42,540 nt of DNA from Bacillus rhizoplanae (GCF_917563915.1 NZ_CAKJTI010000030.1:1-42540), one strand, 5' to 3'; shown: positions 23,654-34,173, counted from the first letter of the stretch. Translations and numbers: made by a program. Notes: generated from the sequence alone by a model not told the origin.

Positions 23654-26600
23654 ATGTGGATTACTTCAGAGGTAGAAATTCCAGATGAACTATTTGATAA
23701 ACTCGAACAAGGAAAACTGGTGGTATTTGTTGGAGCTGGAGTATCTATGAAAGGTAATTCAAACTTACCGAATTTTGATGACTTAGTTGATTATATTGCG
23801 AACGCTCTATATGTAGAAAAGCGCGAGGAAAATGAACCGCACGATTATTATCTTGGAAAAATTGCGAAAACGAAAGATGTTCATCAGATTGCTAAGAATC
23901 TTGTTCGTGTAGCGTATTCAAAGCCAAATCCATTGCATGATTCTATTTTACAATTATTTGCGGCTGATGAAAATGTTCGTATTGTAACTACAAATTTTGA
24001 TCAACATTTTACAACTTTACTCGAGGAATCGAAGCGTAAAGTAAATATATATTATGCTCCGGCACTTCCAACTGGAAGAACTTTTAAAGGATTGGCATAC
24101 ATTCATGGTAATGTGGAACAAGAAAAAGAAAATTTAATCTTGACAGATGGTGATTTTGGAAGGGCTTACTTAACAGAAGGATGGGCAAGGAGGTTTTTAG
24201 TAGACCTATTTTCGAATTATACCGTTTTATTTATTGGTTATAGTCATAATGATCCTGTTATGAAGTATTTAGCAACTGGATTACCACCTAGTACGAGAAG
24301 GTATGCCTTTGTTGCTAATGGAGAAAATACATATCACTGGGAGCATTTAGGGGTTAAGCCGATTGTATATCCGAATAAGATGCAAAATCATCAGTCATTA
24401 GCAAAAGCAGTACAGCGATGGGCAGAGCTAATGGGTGATAATTATATTACAAAAAGAACACGGATTCGTGATATCGTAACGGTTCCACCATCTTTAGAGC
24501 AGGAGCAGCTGTCTTATATTAAACAATCTGTAAAAAAGATTGAAACTCTTCGATATTTTGTAGAGTTTGCAAGAGACTACGAATGGGTAGAATGGCTAGA
24601 AAAAGAGGGGCAGTTACGGAATTTATTTTCAGAAGAAGCTGATACTTCTGAGAAAGATCAGTTGCTTGCACAGTGGATTGTTGATCATTTTTTATTAAGT
24701 CATCAAAATGAATTATTTCAGTTAATGTATAAAAATAATACGAAGATATCGGCTTTGTTATGGAATACGATATGCACGTTTTTAGTAGATATGGAACAAC
24801 CGATACATACGATTTCCTTTGCAAAATGGCTTTTATTATTGTTAGAAAAGGCGAAAACAAAAGAATTTTTTATTGGCAATTTGCCTTCTTTACTTCATAG
24901 ATGTACGTACCCGGAGCATAAAGAAATTATGGTTCTTTTACTAACTTGTATATTAGATGGAAAACTAAAATTGAAGCGAATTCGGCAATGGGAACAAGAA
25001 ATGCAAGATGTTGTAGAGTTAACGGAAACAAACTACCTGTCAGCTGCAACCTTTTCAAGAATGCAGCATATATGGGAAGTGAAAATGAAGCCGCATCTTT
25101 CTTATTTTTCTATCCCAATTTTGCAGATTGGATTAGAAAAATTACAGAGATTAGCTCTAAAACAACAGTTGCTTCAAAGTCATGATACAATCAGTGAATT
25201 ACGAAGTGCAATCGAACCGCATGAGCAAGATAGTCAACCGCGCGCATTTTCTTTTTTAATTAATATTGTTAGAGATTGTATGGACTATGTCAGTGTTAAT
25301 TATGAAGACAAAGCAAATTTTTATATTGCTTATATGCTTGAATTCGGAAACACACTGCAAAAAAGAATTGCAGTACATAGTATGAACCATACTGTGTTCC
25401 GAACGCAAAATGAAAAAATTGAATGGTTATTACAACATAAATTGCTTATTGAAGACTCTTGCAAGCATGAGGTGTTTCAACTGTTAAAGAATCATTATGA
25501 ACAGGCATCTGAATCTTCAAAACAAAAAGTGCTAAAAAACGTAATGAAACACTTTGAAGTAAAAACTTGTTACGCGGCTTGTAACTTAATAGATTGGCTT
25601 TACATGTGCGCTCCAGATAACGAATCTACGAAACAAACATATGAATTTATGAAACAGAAATTCCCTCATTTTTTATCGAGGCAGTATCCGGATTTACAAG
25701 AAGAGCGGACGTTACAACCGATTACATGCAATTTAACAGCAGATGGTTTGTTGCATATGAGAGAGGACGAAATGGTAAGACAGGTTCTTCAATATTCACA
25801 TGAAGGGTTGTTTGAGAAGCATCATTTTTTAGAAATGCTTTCAAAGGCTTCTAAAACAAATGTACAATGGAGTATTTCTCTTGCATATGAATTAGTTAGA
25901 TATAAAGAAGTGAGTAAAGAAGTATGGTTTGTGTTAATGAAGGAGTGGTGCAATAATCGACAATTAACAAATGAGCAAATACAAGAGATTTTACCGTTGT
26001 TGCATCAATTTGTACGACATGCTACTTATCATTGGCTCATTTGTAGTTTTCTGTATGAAAAGAGCAATCGGTTAGAGGAATTTCAAGAAGACACAATTCG
26101 AGCAGTAAAGCAGCTTGCTTTTTCGTTGTTTCCTCATGTTATGAAAGGTGAGCAAGGAGGAAGAAAAGAGCAAACGGATTACTACAATGAGGCTGTTCAG
26201 CATCCGGTAGGGAAAATAACAGCAGTTTTATTAAAACTTCTTGCATATGAACATTTATATGATCGAAATATACATGCTTATTTGTATGTATTTGAAGAGC
26301 AGATGCGAAAAAAATCATACTACGTAAATGTTATGATTGCTAGACTCACAGCTGATTTAACATTTCTCTATCATATCGAGAAGCAATGGTGTAGAAAGCA
26401 TATGATTCCTTATTTAGATTTGCAGAAAAATGAAGAAGAAACAAAGTATGCATGGGCTGGGTTTGTAAATACTCAAATTAATTTGCCTTTATTCATACAA
26501 ACAAAGAAATATATTGCTTTTGCTGTTCGCCATTTACATTTGTTGAATGAACAAACACAAGAAGTATTTATGAAGTGGCTGAGTCTGGTCTTTTTAAAGT

Positions 26601-27169
26601 GTATTTTATATTGGGATGAGCAAATAGATTGGTTATACACTCTTTTTATACAGGGAGAAGAACTAGAAAAAGTAAAGTTTGTCGGAAATGTATCTTATTA
26701 TGTAAAAACATTGAGTATAAAAGAACAACAAAAGTTTTGGCAAGACTGGCTTGCGGATTTTTTAGTAGAACGCCCCAAAATGAGTATAATATCAGGGAAA
26801 GAATATATCATCTTTCTGCGGTTTGTGTTACACATGGAAGCTATTGCTGAAAAAGGGATTGAAGCTGTTTTATCGTATTTTTCTATATCTTCACTGCATA
26901 AAGAGAAACAAGAAGTGAAATATTTGTTCAAACAGATGCTGGAAAAAAGTGAGCTAATTCATCAAAATCCTAAAGTGTATGCAAATTTATTTTTCGTTTT
27001 ATTAACAAAGATAAATGATGCAGAGTGTATTGAGAATGAAATCATTGATCTTCAGAAAATATTTGATGAAACAAAGCTTGAAAATACACTATTTGAGTGT
27101 ATTCAAAACGAGATGATGCGTATTGGAATGATCAATCGAAATGCAAACGATTCACATTTGTCATTATGA
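23654..27169 (+). CDS. large SIR2-domain protein, candidate stand-alone phage-defence effector
   Basis: 1171 residues. The N-terminal 270 form a SIR2-like NAD-binding domain: LVVFVGAGVSM (GAGxS, 27-31), IVTTNFDQHF with N114 and D116, YIHGNV with the catalytic-type H151, and LFIGYSHNDPVMKYL (195-201, G-x-S-x-x-D-P). The remaining roughly 900 residues look helical and Leu/Lys/Glu-rich, like an extended repeat scaffold, and I see no Walker A motif, TIR, HerA or Argonaute signature. This layout resembles defence-associated sirtuins (DSR1/DSR2), which deplete NAD when a phage protein binds the C-terminal part. Size differs from DSR2 (about 1005 residues), and no partner gene is adjacent. An AAGGAGGGATAGAG site precedes the ATG. 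Defence function is inferred. Confidence 0.85.
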   Translation: MWITSEVEIPDELFDKLEQGKLVVFVGAGVSMKGNSNLPNFDDLVDYIANALYVEKREENEPHDYYLGKIAKTKDVHQIAKNLVRVAYSKPNPLHDSILQLFAADENVRIVTTNFDQHFTTLLEESKRKVNIYYAPALPTGRTFKGLAYIHGNVEQEKENLILTDGDFGRAYLTEGWARRFLVDLFSNYTVLFIGYSHNDPVMKYLATGLPPSTRRYAFVANGENTYHWEHLGVKPIVYPNKMQNHQSLAKAVQRWAELMGDNYITKRTRIRDIVTVPPSLEQEQLSYIKQSVKKIETLRYFVEFARDYEWVEWLEKEGQLRNLFSEEADTSEKDQLLAQWIVDHFLLSHQNELFQLMYKNNTKISALLWNTICTFLVDMEQPIHTISFAKWLLLLLEKAKTKEFFIGNLPSLLHRCTYPEHKEIMVLLLTCILDGKLKLKRIRQWEQEMQDVVELTETNYLSAATFSRMQHIWEVKMKPHLSYFSIPILQIGLEKLQRLALKQQLLQSHDTISELRSAIEPHEQDSQPRAFSFLINIVRDCMDYVSVNYEDKANFYIAYMLEFGNTLQKRIAVHSMNHTVFRTQNEKIEWLLQHKLLIEDSCKHEVFQLLKNHYEQASESSKQKVLKNVMKHFEVKTCYAACNLIDWLYMCAPDNESTKQTYEFMKQKFPHFLSRQYPDLQEERTLQPITCNLTADGLLHMREDEMVRQVLQYSHEGLFEKHHFLEMLSKASKTNVQWSISLAYELVRYKEVSKEVWFVLMKEWCNNRQLTNEQIQEILPLLHQFVRHATYHWLICSFLYEKSNRLEEFQEDTIRAVKQLAFSLFPHVMKGEQGGRKEQTDYYNEAVQHPVGKITAVLLKLLAYEHLYDRNIHAYLYVFEEQMRKKSYYVNVMIARLTADLTFLYHIEKQWCRKHMIPYLDLQKNEEETKYAWAGFVNTQINLPLFIQTKKYIAFAVRHLHLLNEQTQEVFMKWLSLVFLKCILYWDEQIDWLYTLFIQGEELEKVKFVGNVSYYVKTLSIKEQQKFWQDWLADFLVERPKMSIISGKEYIIFLRFVLHMEAIAEKGIEAVLSYFSISSLHKEKQEVKYLFKQMLEKSELIHQNPKVYANLFFVLLTKINDAECIENEIIDLQKIFDETKLENTLFECIQNEMMRIGMINRNANDSHLSL

Positions 27170-27218
27170 AACGTACGATGCAGTGTAAGTAGAAATTTTA
27201 AAAAATAATGAAAAAGTG

Positions 27219-27248
27219 TTGACATGATTTGAAATGACATTTTATAAT
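27219..27248 (+). promoter_or_regulatory. promoter of the aromatic amino-acid operon
   Basis: A consensus TTGACA (27219-27224), an 18-nt spacer and a consensus TATAAT (27243-27248), about 30 nt before the first T-box leader. This is a strong housekeeping sigma-A promoter, as expected when control is by transcript attenuation. Confidence 0.8.
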
Positions 27249-27275
27249 ACAAATCATACTTAATAAAAATAAAGC

Positions 27276-27528
27276 ATTGAAGGGAACAGAGTAGTGTTTA
27301 TCTCCCTGTTATAGAGAGCTGATGGTTGGTGGAAATCAGTACAAAGGTAAACGTGAATTACAATCCTGGAGCATCTTTTTCGTAGTAAAGGCAGAGGTGT
27401 CTTTATGAAGGGAAAGACGGTCAATATGATCGTTAACAAAAATGAGAGGTAGACAATTTTGTCTACAACTAGGGTGGTACCGCGATAATAATCGTCCCTA
27501 CTGATTGAATCAGTAGGGATTTTTTGCA
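27276..27528 (+). ncRNA. tyrosine T-box leader 1
   Basis: A full T-box riboswitch. Stem I contains AGAGAGC and the GATGGTTGGTGGAAATC loop region, and the specifier codon is TAC (Tyr, 27359-27361) in GTGAATTACAATCCTGGAGC. The conserved T-box AGGGTGGTACCGCG is at 27471-27484, and the terminator TCCCTACTGATT/AATCAGTAGGGATTTTTT is at about 27494-27528. Uncharged tRNA-Tyr pairs with the specifier and T-box and prevents termination. It is followed directly by a second copy. Confidence 0.93.
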
Positions 27529-27559
27529 TATATGCGGACCGATAATAAAATAATAAACG

Positions 27560-27812
27560 CGATGATAGGAAAAAGAGTAGTGATTGTTTCCCTGTAGCAG
27601 AGAGCTGGTGGTTGGTGTGAACCAGTACATAAACAAGCATGAATTACAATCCTGGAGCATCTTTTTCGTAGTAAAGACCAGATGTCTTTATGAAGGGAAA
27701 GACGGTCAATATGATCGTTAACAAAAATGAGAGGTAGACAATTTTGTCTACAACTAGGGTGGTACCGCGATAATAATCGTCCCTACTGATTGGATCAGTA
27801 GGGATTTTTTGC
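27560..27812 (+). ncRNA. tyrosine T-box leader 2 (tandem copy)
   Basis: Same elements 285-286 nt after copy 1: specifier TAC at 27645-27647, AGGGTGGTACCGCG at 27756-27769 and a terminator at about 27779-27812. The 3' two-thirds are almost identical to copy 1, while stem I is more diverged. No separate promoter is visible, so both lie in series on one transcript and RNA polymerase must pass two terminators to reach aroF. Confidence 0.93.
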
Positions 27813-27928
27813 ATATTTCATATGAGAAATCGTTACCAATCTGGTTTTGTTACAAATTTTAGGTTCAGAAAATAGGGAATTTTCAATCCCTTATTATATA
27901 TTTTCAAAGATAAAAGGAGGAATTTTCA

Positions 27929-29005
27929 ATGGGAAATCATGAATTAGAACAATTACGTAAACAGGTGGATGAAATAAACTTACAACTTCTGCACTTATTA
28001 AATGAGCGTGCAAAGGTTGTTCAAGAAATCGGACAGCAAAAGAAATTACAAGGTACGAAACGCTTCGATCCTGTTCGTGAGCGTGAAGTGCTTGATATGA
28101 TTGCAGAACAGAATGAAGGGCCATTTGAAACATCTACAATGCAACATATTTTCAAAACAATTTTTAAAGCAAGCTTAGAATTACAAGAAGATGATAATCG
28201 TAAAGCATTATTAGTTTCGCGTAAAAAGAAACAAGAAAATACGATTGTTGATGTAAAAGGTGAATTGTTAGGTAGCGGCGCACAAACATTCATTATGGGG
28301 CCTTGCGCAGTTGAAAGTTTAGACCAAGTTCGCCAAGTTGCTCAGGCGATGAAAGAACAAGGAATAAAATTAATGCGTGGGGGTGCCTTCAAACCGAGAA
28401 CATCTCCTTATGATTTCCAAGGGTTGGGAGTAGAAGGATTGCAAATTTTACGCCAAGTAGCAGACGAGTTTGATTTAGCAATCATTAGTGAAATCTTAAA
28501 TCCAAATGATGTAGAAATGGCGCTTGATTATGTTGATGTGATTCAAGTGGGCGCTCGTAATATGCAAAACTTTGATTTATTAAGAGCCGTTGGAAAAGTA
28601 AATAAACCAGTATTATTAAAACGTGGTTTAGCAGCGACAATTGATGAGTTCGTCCATGCAGCAGAATACATTATTGCACAAGGAAACGACCAAATTATTT
28701 TATGTGAGCGTGGTATTCGCACATACGAAAAAGCAACGCGTAATACACTTGATATTTCAGCAGTACCAATTTTAAAGAAAGAAACACATTTACCGGTTGT
28801 TGTGGATGTAACACATTCAACAGGACGAAAAGACTTACTTCTTCCAACTGCGAAAGCAGCACTAGCAATCGGTGCAGATGCAGTTATGGCAGAAGTGCAT
28901 CCAGACCCAGCGGTTGCATTATCAGATTCCGCACAGCAAATGGATATTCCACAGTTCCATGCATTCATGGAAGAGTTAAAAGGATTTAAAAATAAGTTAT
29001 CATAA
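27929..29005 (+). CDS. aroF: bifunctional chorismate mutase / DAHP synthase
   Basis: 358 residues. The first 85 or so form an AroQ-type chorismate mutase ([30 protein letters not shown]). The rest is a DAHP synthase of the KDO8P-synthase-like type, with [64 protein letters not shown] and [13 protein letters not shown]. It catalyses the first step of the shikimate pathway; the mutase domain serves as sensor for chorismate/prephenate feedback. B. subtilis calls this gene aroA. An AAAGGAGGAA site precedes the ATG. It lies between the tandem T-boxes and a third T-box. Confidence 0.96.
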   Translation: MGNHELEQLRKQVDEINLQLLHLLNERAKVVQEIGQQKKLQGTKRFDPVREREVLDMIAEQNEGPFETSTMQHIFKTIFKASLELQEDDNRKALLVSRKKKQENTIVDVKGELLGSGAQTFIMGPCAVESLDQVRQVAQAMKEQGIKLMRGGAFKPRTSPYDFQGLGVEGLQILRQVADEFDLAIISEILNPNDVEMALDYVDVIQVGARNMQNFDLLRAVGKVNKPVLLKRGLAATIDEFVHAAEYIIAQGNDQIILCERGIRTYEKATRNTLDISAVPILKKETHLPVVVDVTHSTGRKDLLLPTAKAALAIGADAVMAEVHPDPAVALSDSAQQMDIPQFHAFMEELKGFKNKLS

Positions 29006-29020
29006 TTAAATAGACATTGC

Positions 29021-29272
29021 GTTGAAAGGAAAACAGTAGCATTTATCTCCCTGTTACAGAGAGCTGATGGTTGGTGGAAATCAGTACAAAGATAAATGTG
29101 AATTACAGCCCTGGAGCATCTTTTTCGTAGTAAAGATAGCAGTCTTTATGAAGGGAAAGACGGTCAATATGATCGTTAACAATAAAGAGAGGTAGACATA
29201 CTTGTCTATAACTAGGGTGGTACCGCGATATCATCGCCCCTACTGAGCTGAATCAGTAGGGGCTTTTTTATA
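29021..29272 (+). ncRNA. tyrosine T-box leader 3
   Basis: The third T-box lies between aroF and aroC: GAGAGCTGATGGTTGGTGG, specifier TAC at 29104-29106 in GTGAATTACAGCCCTGGAGC, AGGGTGGTACCGCG at 29214-29227 and terminator GCCCCTACTGA/TCAGTAGGGGCTTTTTT at about 29236-29272. No strong promoter is seen before it, so it probably acts as an internal gate on readthrough from aroF. Confidence 0.92.
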
Positions 29273-29357
29273 GGATGAACTTCCAGCAGTGGAGAGGCTA
29301 CATCTAAGCTTTCACTGTCTAAAAGTAGCAGGATAAAATCGTAAAGGGGAAACAAAG

Positions 29358-30530
29358 ATGAGATATATAACAGCTGGAGAATCACATGGTCCGCAGTTGA
29401 CAGTTATTTTGGAGGGTGTTCCTTCTGGTCTTTCTTTAACTGCGGAAGATATAAATACAGAGTTATTAAGACGACAAAAAGGTCACGGCCGCGGAAGACG
29501 TATGCAAATTGAAACGGATACTGTTGAAATTGTAAGCGGCGTGCGTCATGGCTATACGCTTGGTTCGCCAATTACATTAGTTGTGAAAAATGATGATTTC
29601 AAGCATTGGACAAAAGTAATGGGTGCTGAACCGATTTCTGAACAAGAAAGCAAAGAAATGAAACGAACGATTACAAAACCACGTCCAGGGCATGCTGATT
29701 TAAATGGAGCAATTAAATATGGTCATCGTGATATACGTAATGTATTGGAGCGTTCTTCAGCAAGAGAGACAACTGTGAGAGTAGCGGCAGGAGCTATTGC
29801 AAAAAAGATTTTAACAGAATTAGGAGTAACTATCGCAGGGCATGTGCTTGAAATTGGTGGTGTGAAAGCCAAACAAGTTCCATATGTATCATTAGCAGAG
29901 CTGCAGGTTATTTCAGAAAACTCACCTGTTCGCTGCTTAGATCAAGAAGCAGCGCAAGCGATGATGGAAGCGATTGATGCAGCGAAAAGTAATGGAGATT
30001 CCATTGGCGGAATCGTTGAGGTAGTTGCTGAAGGAATGCCAAGTGGTGTTGGAAGCTACGTTCATTATGACCGGAAATTAGATGCAAAATTAGCTGCAAC
30101 CATCATGAGTATTAATGCATTTAAAGGTGCTGAAATTGGCATTGGTTTTGATGCATCCTGGCAACCAGGGAGTGCTGTTCATGATGAAATTTTATGGGAT
30201 GAAGAAACGGGTTACACACGAAAAACGAATAACGCGGGCGGGTTAGAAGGCGGGATGACAACAGGTATGCCAATTGTTGTGAGAGGTGTTATGAAACCAA
30301 TTCCTACATTATATAAACCACTGGCAAGTGTAGATATTGACACAAAGGAAGCATTTCAAGCAAGTATTGAACGTTCAGATAGCTGTGCTGTACCAGCAGC
30401 AAGTGTAGTAGCAGAAGCAGTTGTTGCGTGGGAGCTGGCAACTGCATTAGTAGAACAGTTTGGGAAAGATCGTATGGATCTTATTAAACAAAATATTGCT
30501 CAGCATAACAAGTACGCAAAAGAATTTTAA
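29358..30530 (+). CDS. aroC: chorismate synthase
   Basis: A 390-residue enzyme that makes chorismate from EPSP using reduced FMN. Signatures include [19 protein letters not shown] at the N-terminus, [54 protein letters not shown] and [18 protein letters not shown]. Length is standard. It is the first gene after T-box 3, with AAAGGGGAAAC before the ATG, and hisC follows 15 nt after its stop. In B. subtilis the equivalent is aroF. Confidence 0.97.
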   Translation: MRYITAGESHGPQLTVILEGVPSGLSLTAEDINTELLRRQKGHGRGRRMQIETDTVEIVSGVRHGYTLGSPITLVVKNDDFKHWTKVMGAEPISEQESKEMKRTITKPRPGHADLNGAIKYGHRDIRNVLERSSARETTVRVAAGAIAKKILTELGVTIAGHVLEIGGVKAKQVPYVSLAELQVISENSPVRCLDQEAAQAMMEAIDAAKSNGDSIGGIVEVVAEGMPSGVGSYVHYDRKLDAKLAATIMSINAFKGAEIGIGFDASWQPGSAVHDEILWDEETGYTRKTNNAGGLEGGMTTGMPIVVRGVMKPIPTLYKPLASVDIDTKEAFQASIERSDSCAVPAASVVAEAVVAWELATALVEQFGKDRMDLIKQNIAQHNKYAKEF

Positions 30531-30545
30531 AAAGGAGGGATTTTC

Positions 30546-31640
30546 GTGAAAGTAAAAGAACAATTAGAAACACTGCAACCATATAAACCGGGTAAATCGG
30601 CAAAACAAATGCAAGCAGATTATGGTTTCCATTCATTTGTAAAATTAGCTTCAAATGAAAATCCATTTGGCTGTTCACCTCGTGTTATGGAAGGGTTACA
30701 AGAAGAGTGGAATGAACATGCTTTATACCCGGACGGGGGAGCGGTTGAACTCCGTCAAACAATTGCGGAAAAACTACATGTTAAAAAGGAAGAAGTTCTA
30801 TGCGGAAGTGGGCTTGATGAAGTCATTCAAATCATTAGCCGAACGATGCTTTGTCAAGGAGATAATATCGTTGTAGCTGGAGAAACATTCCCGCAATATC
30901 GTCATCACGCAGTAATCGAGGGGTGTGAGGTAAAGGACGTTTCGTTGCAAAATGGAACTTATAACTTAGATGAAATTGCGTTAGCAATCGATGGGAAAAC
31001 AAAGATTGTTTGGATTTGTAACCCGAATAATCCAACAGGAACATATGTAAATGACCGAAAATTACGTGAATTCATGAGGGAAGTTCATAAAGAAACATTA
31101 GTTGTGATTGATGAAGCATATTATGAATATGTCACAGCGAGTGATTTTCCAGATACAATTTCATTACTAAAAGAGTATAAGAACCTTCTTATATTAAGAA
31201 CATTTTCAAAAGCGTATGGATTAGCCGCATTTCGAGTTGGTTATGCAATTGGAAATGAAGCAATAATTGAGAATTTGAATGTCGTTCGCCTTCCGTTTAA
31301 TGTGTCAGCACTTGCACAAAAAGCGGCAGTGCTTGCGTGGAACGATGAACAGTTTTTACAAAAGACAATTCGTGCAAATCGAGAAGGCTTGGAGCAATAT
31401 GAAAGATTTTGCAAAGAAAATGAAATTCCGTTTTATTCGTCTCAAACAAATTTTATCTTTCTACCGTTAGAAGATGCACAAACAGTTTATGAACTTTGTG
31501 CACACGCTGGGTATATCATTCGTCCGTTTCCGAATGGTGTTCGCATTACAATTGGCACGAGTGAGCAAAATGAAGGAGTGATTGCAGTGTTAACACAACA
31601 CTTTAACAATAGTAGGTTTCGAGATGAGGCGCATGTGTAA
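30546..31640 (+). CDS. hisC: histidinol-phosphate/aromatic aminotransferase (HisC type)
   Basis: A 364-residue fold-type I aminotransferase. Visible are LASNENPFGCSP, ALYPDGGAVELRQTIA, WICNPNNPTGTYV, VVIDEAYYEYV, and TFSKAYGLAAFRVGYAIG with PLP lysine K222. In bacilli HisC-type enzymes use both histidinol-phosphate and aromatic keto acids; the position before tyrA suggests transamination of 4-hydroxyphenylpyruvate and phenylpyruvate. The GTG start has AAAGGAGGG upstream. The stop overlaps tyrA by 17 nt. Confidence 0.94.
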   Translation: MKVKEQLETLQPYKPGKSAKQMQADYGFHSFVKLASNENPFGCSPRVMEGLQEEWNEHALYPDGGAVELRQTIAEKLHVKKEEVLCGSGLDEVIQIISRTMLCQGDNIVVAGETFPQYRHHAVIEGCEVKDVSLQNGTYNLDEIALAIDGKTKIVWICNPNNPTGTYVNDRKLREFMREVHKETLVVIDEAYYEYVTASDFPDTISLLKEYKNLLILRTFSKAYGLAAFRVGYAIGNEAIIENLNVVRLPFNVSALAQKAAVLAWNDEQFLQKTIRANREGLEQYERFCKENEIPFYSSQTNFIFLPLEDAQTVYELCAHAGYIIRPFPNGVRITIGTSEQNEGVIAVLTQHFNNSRFRDEAHV

Positions 31641-32733
31641 AAAAGTTGTATTAATTGGAACAGGACTAATTGGCGGTTCACTTGCTTTAGCAATTAAGCG
31701 AGAACATAGTGTGACCATTACTGGTTATGACATTCAAAGTGAACAAGTAAAACGTGCAAAACGATTGAATGTAATCGATGAAGTGGGAGTGGACTTAAAG
31801 ACAATGTGTGAAGAAGCACATTTAATTATCTTTGCATCTCCTGTCGAAGAAACAACTAAGTTACTTAGAAAACTTGCTTCATATCAATTGCGTGAAGATG
31901 TTATCGTTACGGATGTCGGGAGTACAAAAGGAACAATTATGAATGAAGCTGAGACGTTACTAGAAAACGGTGTTACGTTTATTGGTGGGCATCCGATGGC
32001 AGGATCTCATAAAACGGGTGTAGAAAGTGCGAAGGCACATTTATTTGAAAATGCATACTACATTTTAACGCCAATGAATACTGTTCAGACGGAGGAAGTC
32101 GAACAATTAAAAGATTGGTTAAAGGGAACGCGTTCGCATTTTCTTGTGTTAAATACAGAAGAACATGATTATGTAACAGGTGTTGTGAGTCATTTTCCGC
32201 ATTTAATTGCTGCAGGATTAGTTAAGCAAGTAGAAAAACATGCGGGTGACAATCCATTGATTCATATGCTGGCAGCTGGCGGTTTTAAAGATATTACCCG
32301 CATCGCTTCTAGTAGTCCGAAAATGTGGAGTGATATTGTAAGACAAAACCGTACTCATTTATTACAGTTATTAGAGGAATGGATTACGGAAATGAAGCAA
32401 TTGCAGCATACAGTCGCAGAAGGAGATGCAGAAGTACTACACACTTACTTTGCGAATGCAAAAGAATACCGTGATTCCATGCCTGTTCGTAAAAGTGGTG
32501 CGATTCCTTCTTATCATGATCTATACGTTGATGTTTTAGATAAAGTAGGGGCGTTAGCGCATATTACAAGCATACTTGCAAGGCAAGAGATTAGTATTAC
32601 GAACTTGCAAATACTAGAAGCGCGTGAAGGATTACTCGGGGTGTTACGTATTAGCTTTCAAACAGAAGAAGATCGCATGAGAGCAACGCAATTTTTACAG
32701 AATGAACAGTATCAAACATATGAAAATATTTAA
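31624..32733 (+). CDS. tyrA: prephenate dehydrogenase with ACT domain
   Basis: A 369-residue enzyme that oxidises prephenate to 4-hydroxyphenylpyruvate with NAD+. It has the N-terminal Rossmann motif VVLIGTGLIGGSLALAI, VTDVGSTKG, FIGGHPMAGSHKTGVESA and GGFKDITRIASSSP, and a C-terminal ACT domain (about 297-369, DLYVDVLDKVGALAHITSIL) for tyrosine feedback. I keep ATG 31624 (AGTAGG upstream); ATG 31633 gives a protein three residues shorter and is also possible. The start lies inside hisC. Confidence 0.95.
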   Translation: MRRMCKKVVLIGTGLIGGSLALAIKREHSVTITGYDIQSEQVKRAKRLNVIDEVGVDLKTMCEEAHLIIFASPVEETTKLLRKLASYQLREDVIVTDVGSTKGTIMNEAETLLENGVTFIGGHPMAGSHKTGVESAKAHLFENAYYILTPMNTVQTEEVEQLKDWLKGTRSHFLVLNTEEHDYVTGVVSHFPHLIAAGLVKQVEKHAGDNPLIHMLAAGGFKDITRIASSSPKMWSDIVRQNRTHLLQLLEEWITEMKQLQHTVAEGDAEVLHTYFANAKEYRDSMPVRKSGAIPSYHDLYVDVLDKVGALAHITSILARQEISITNLQILEAREGLLGVLRISFQTEEDRMRATQFLQNEQYQTYENI

Positions 32734-32757
32734 ATGAAAGAAGGTGCCGTAACAAAT

Positions 32758-34050
32758 ATGAAAACTGTACAAACAGCTATAGAAGGTTTGCAAGGAAAGA
32801 TTATTATTCCAGGTGATAAATCAATTTCGCATCGTTCTGTCATGTTTGGCGCAATCGCCCACGGAAAAACAACGATTAAAGGTTTTTTACCAGGAGCAGA
32901 CTGTTTAAGCACTATTTCTTGTTTTCGTGAGATGGGTGTATCGATAACGCAAAACGGAGATGAAGTAGAGGTAATTGGAACAGGAATTAAAGGATTACAA
33001 GAAGCAGAGCGCGTACTTGATGTTGGAAATTCTGGTACAACGATTCGTTTATTGCTTGGAATATTAGCGAATACAAATCTTCATTTTTGTTTGCAAGGTG
33101 ATGCTTCAATTGGAAAACGACCAATGAAACGCGTTACAAAACCGCTTAGTCTAATGGGAGCAATAATTGATGGAAGAGAAGACGGAACGTATACACCGCT
33201 AACGATACGAGGAGGAAGCCTTCAAGCGATTGATTATATTTCACCTGTTGCAAGCGCTCAAGTGAAATCTGCTATTTTATTAGCAGGCCTTGGAGCGCAG
33301 GGTGTAACAAGTGTTACAGAACCTCATATATCACGAGATCATACGGAAAGAATGCTTCAAGCATTTGGTGTACAAGTAAAACGAGATGGAACAAAAGTTT
33401 CAATAGAAGGTGGGCAACAACTAAAAGGCACGAACATTCATGTACCAGGAGACATTTCATCGGCTGCGTTTTTCCTAGTAGGCGGTGCTATCACTCCGAA
33501 TAGCAAACTTACATTAAAAAATGTTGGAATCAATCCAACAAGAACGGGAATTATCGAAGTTCTTACAAAAATGGGAGCAAAGTTAGAAATTGAACAATAT
33601 GATACAGATGCTGCAGAACCCGTTGCTAATCTTTTAATTGAAACATCAAAGTTAAAAGGAATTGAGATTGGCAGTGATATGATTCCAAGATTAATTGATG
33701 AAATTCCAATTATCGCTCTTGCAGCAACGCAAGCAGAAGGGGTTACTATTATTAAAGATGCACATGAATTAAAAGTGAAGGAAACAAATCGAATTGATAC
33801 AGTTGTAGAAGAATTAACAAAATTAGGGGCGCGTATAGAAGCAACGAACGATGGTATGATTATTTATGGGAAAACATCATTAAAGGGAAATACCGTAAAT
33901 AGTCATGGTGATCATCGGATCGGAATGATGCTTGCAGTAGCTGGATGCATTGCAGAAGGGGAGACATTGATCCAAGATGCGGAAGCTGTTGGAGTATCGT
34001 ATCCAAGTTTTTTTGAAGAGATTGAGAAGTTGAAGTTGGAAAACCGGTAG
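32758..34050 (+). CDS. aroA: EPSP synthase (3-phosphoshikimate 1-carboxyvinyltransferase), class II-like
   Basis: A 430-residue enzyme that transfers enolpyruvate from PEP to shikimate-3-phosphate. Motifs are [60 protein letters not shown] (the R-x-H-x-E pattern described for class II, glyphosate-tolerant enzymes), [15 protein letters not shown] and [17 protein letters not shown] prefer ATG 32758 with AAGAAGGTG upstream; ATG 32734 lacks a ribosome site. The B. subtilis name is aroE. It is the last gene of the operon, and the stop codon lies in the terminator stem. Confidence 0.96.
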   Translation: MKTVQTAIEGLQGKIIIPGDKSISHRSVMFGAIAHGKTTIKGFLPGADCLSTISCFREMGVSITQNGDEVEVIGTGIKGLQEAERVLDVGNSGTTIRLLLGILANTNLHFCLQGDASIGKRPMKRVTKPLSLMGAIIDGREDGTYTPLTIRGGSLQAIDYISPVASAQVKSAILLAGLGAQGVTSVTEPHISRDHTERMLQAFGVQVKRDGTKVSIEGGQQLKGTNIHVPGDISSAAFFLVGGAITPNSKLTLKNVGINPTRTGIIEVLTKMGAKLEIEQYDTDAAEPVANLLIETSKLKGIEIGSDMIPRLIDEIPIIALAATQAEGVTIIKDAHELKVKETNRIDTVVEELTKLGARIEATNDGMIIYGKTSLKGNTVNSHGDHRIGMMLAVAGCIAEGETLIQDAEAVGVSYPSFFEEIEKLKLENR

Positions 34051-34080
34051 ATTGATATGAAATCTACCGGTTTTTTATTT
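34041..34080 (+). terminator. terminator of the aromatic operon
   Basis: AACCGGTAGATT pairs with AATCTACCGGTT around GATATGA, followed by TTTTATTT. The left arm overlaps the aroA stop codon. Confidence 0.85.
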
Positions 34081-34173
34081 GTAAATACTGTATTTTTATA
34101 TTTTTCTGATTAATGTGTTATATTTGATGTATTGTACATGTGCAGTTAGTAATACGATGGAGGAGAAGATAGT

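Noticed and set aside
23654-27169. Thoeris (ThsA/ThsB) or SIR2-HerA system
   Set aside because: No TIR-domain gene, HerA-type ATPase or SLOG domain is visible nearby; only the SIR2 domain is shared.
27260-27660. Leftward open frames across the T-box leaders
   Set aside because: They are antisense to two clear T-box riboswitches, and similarity between them only reflects the tandem duplication of the leaders.
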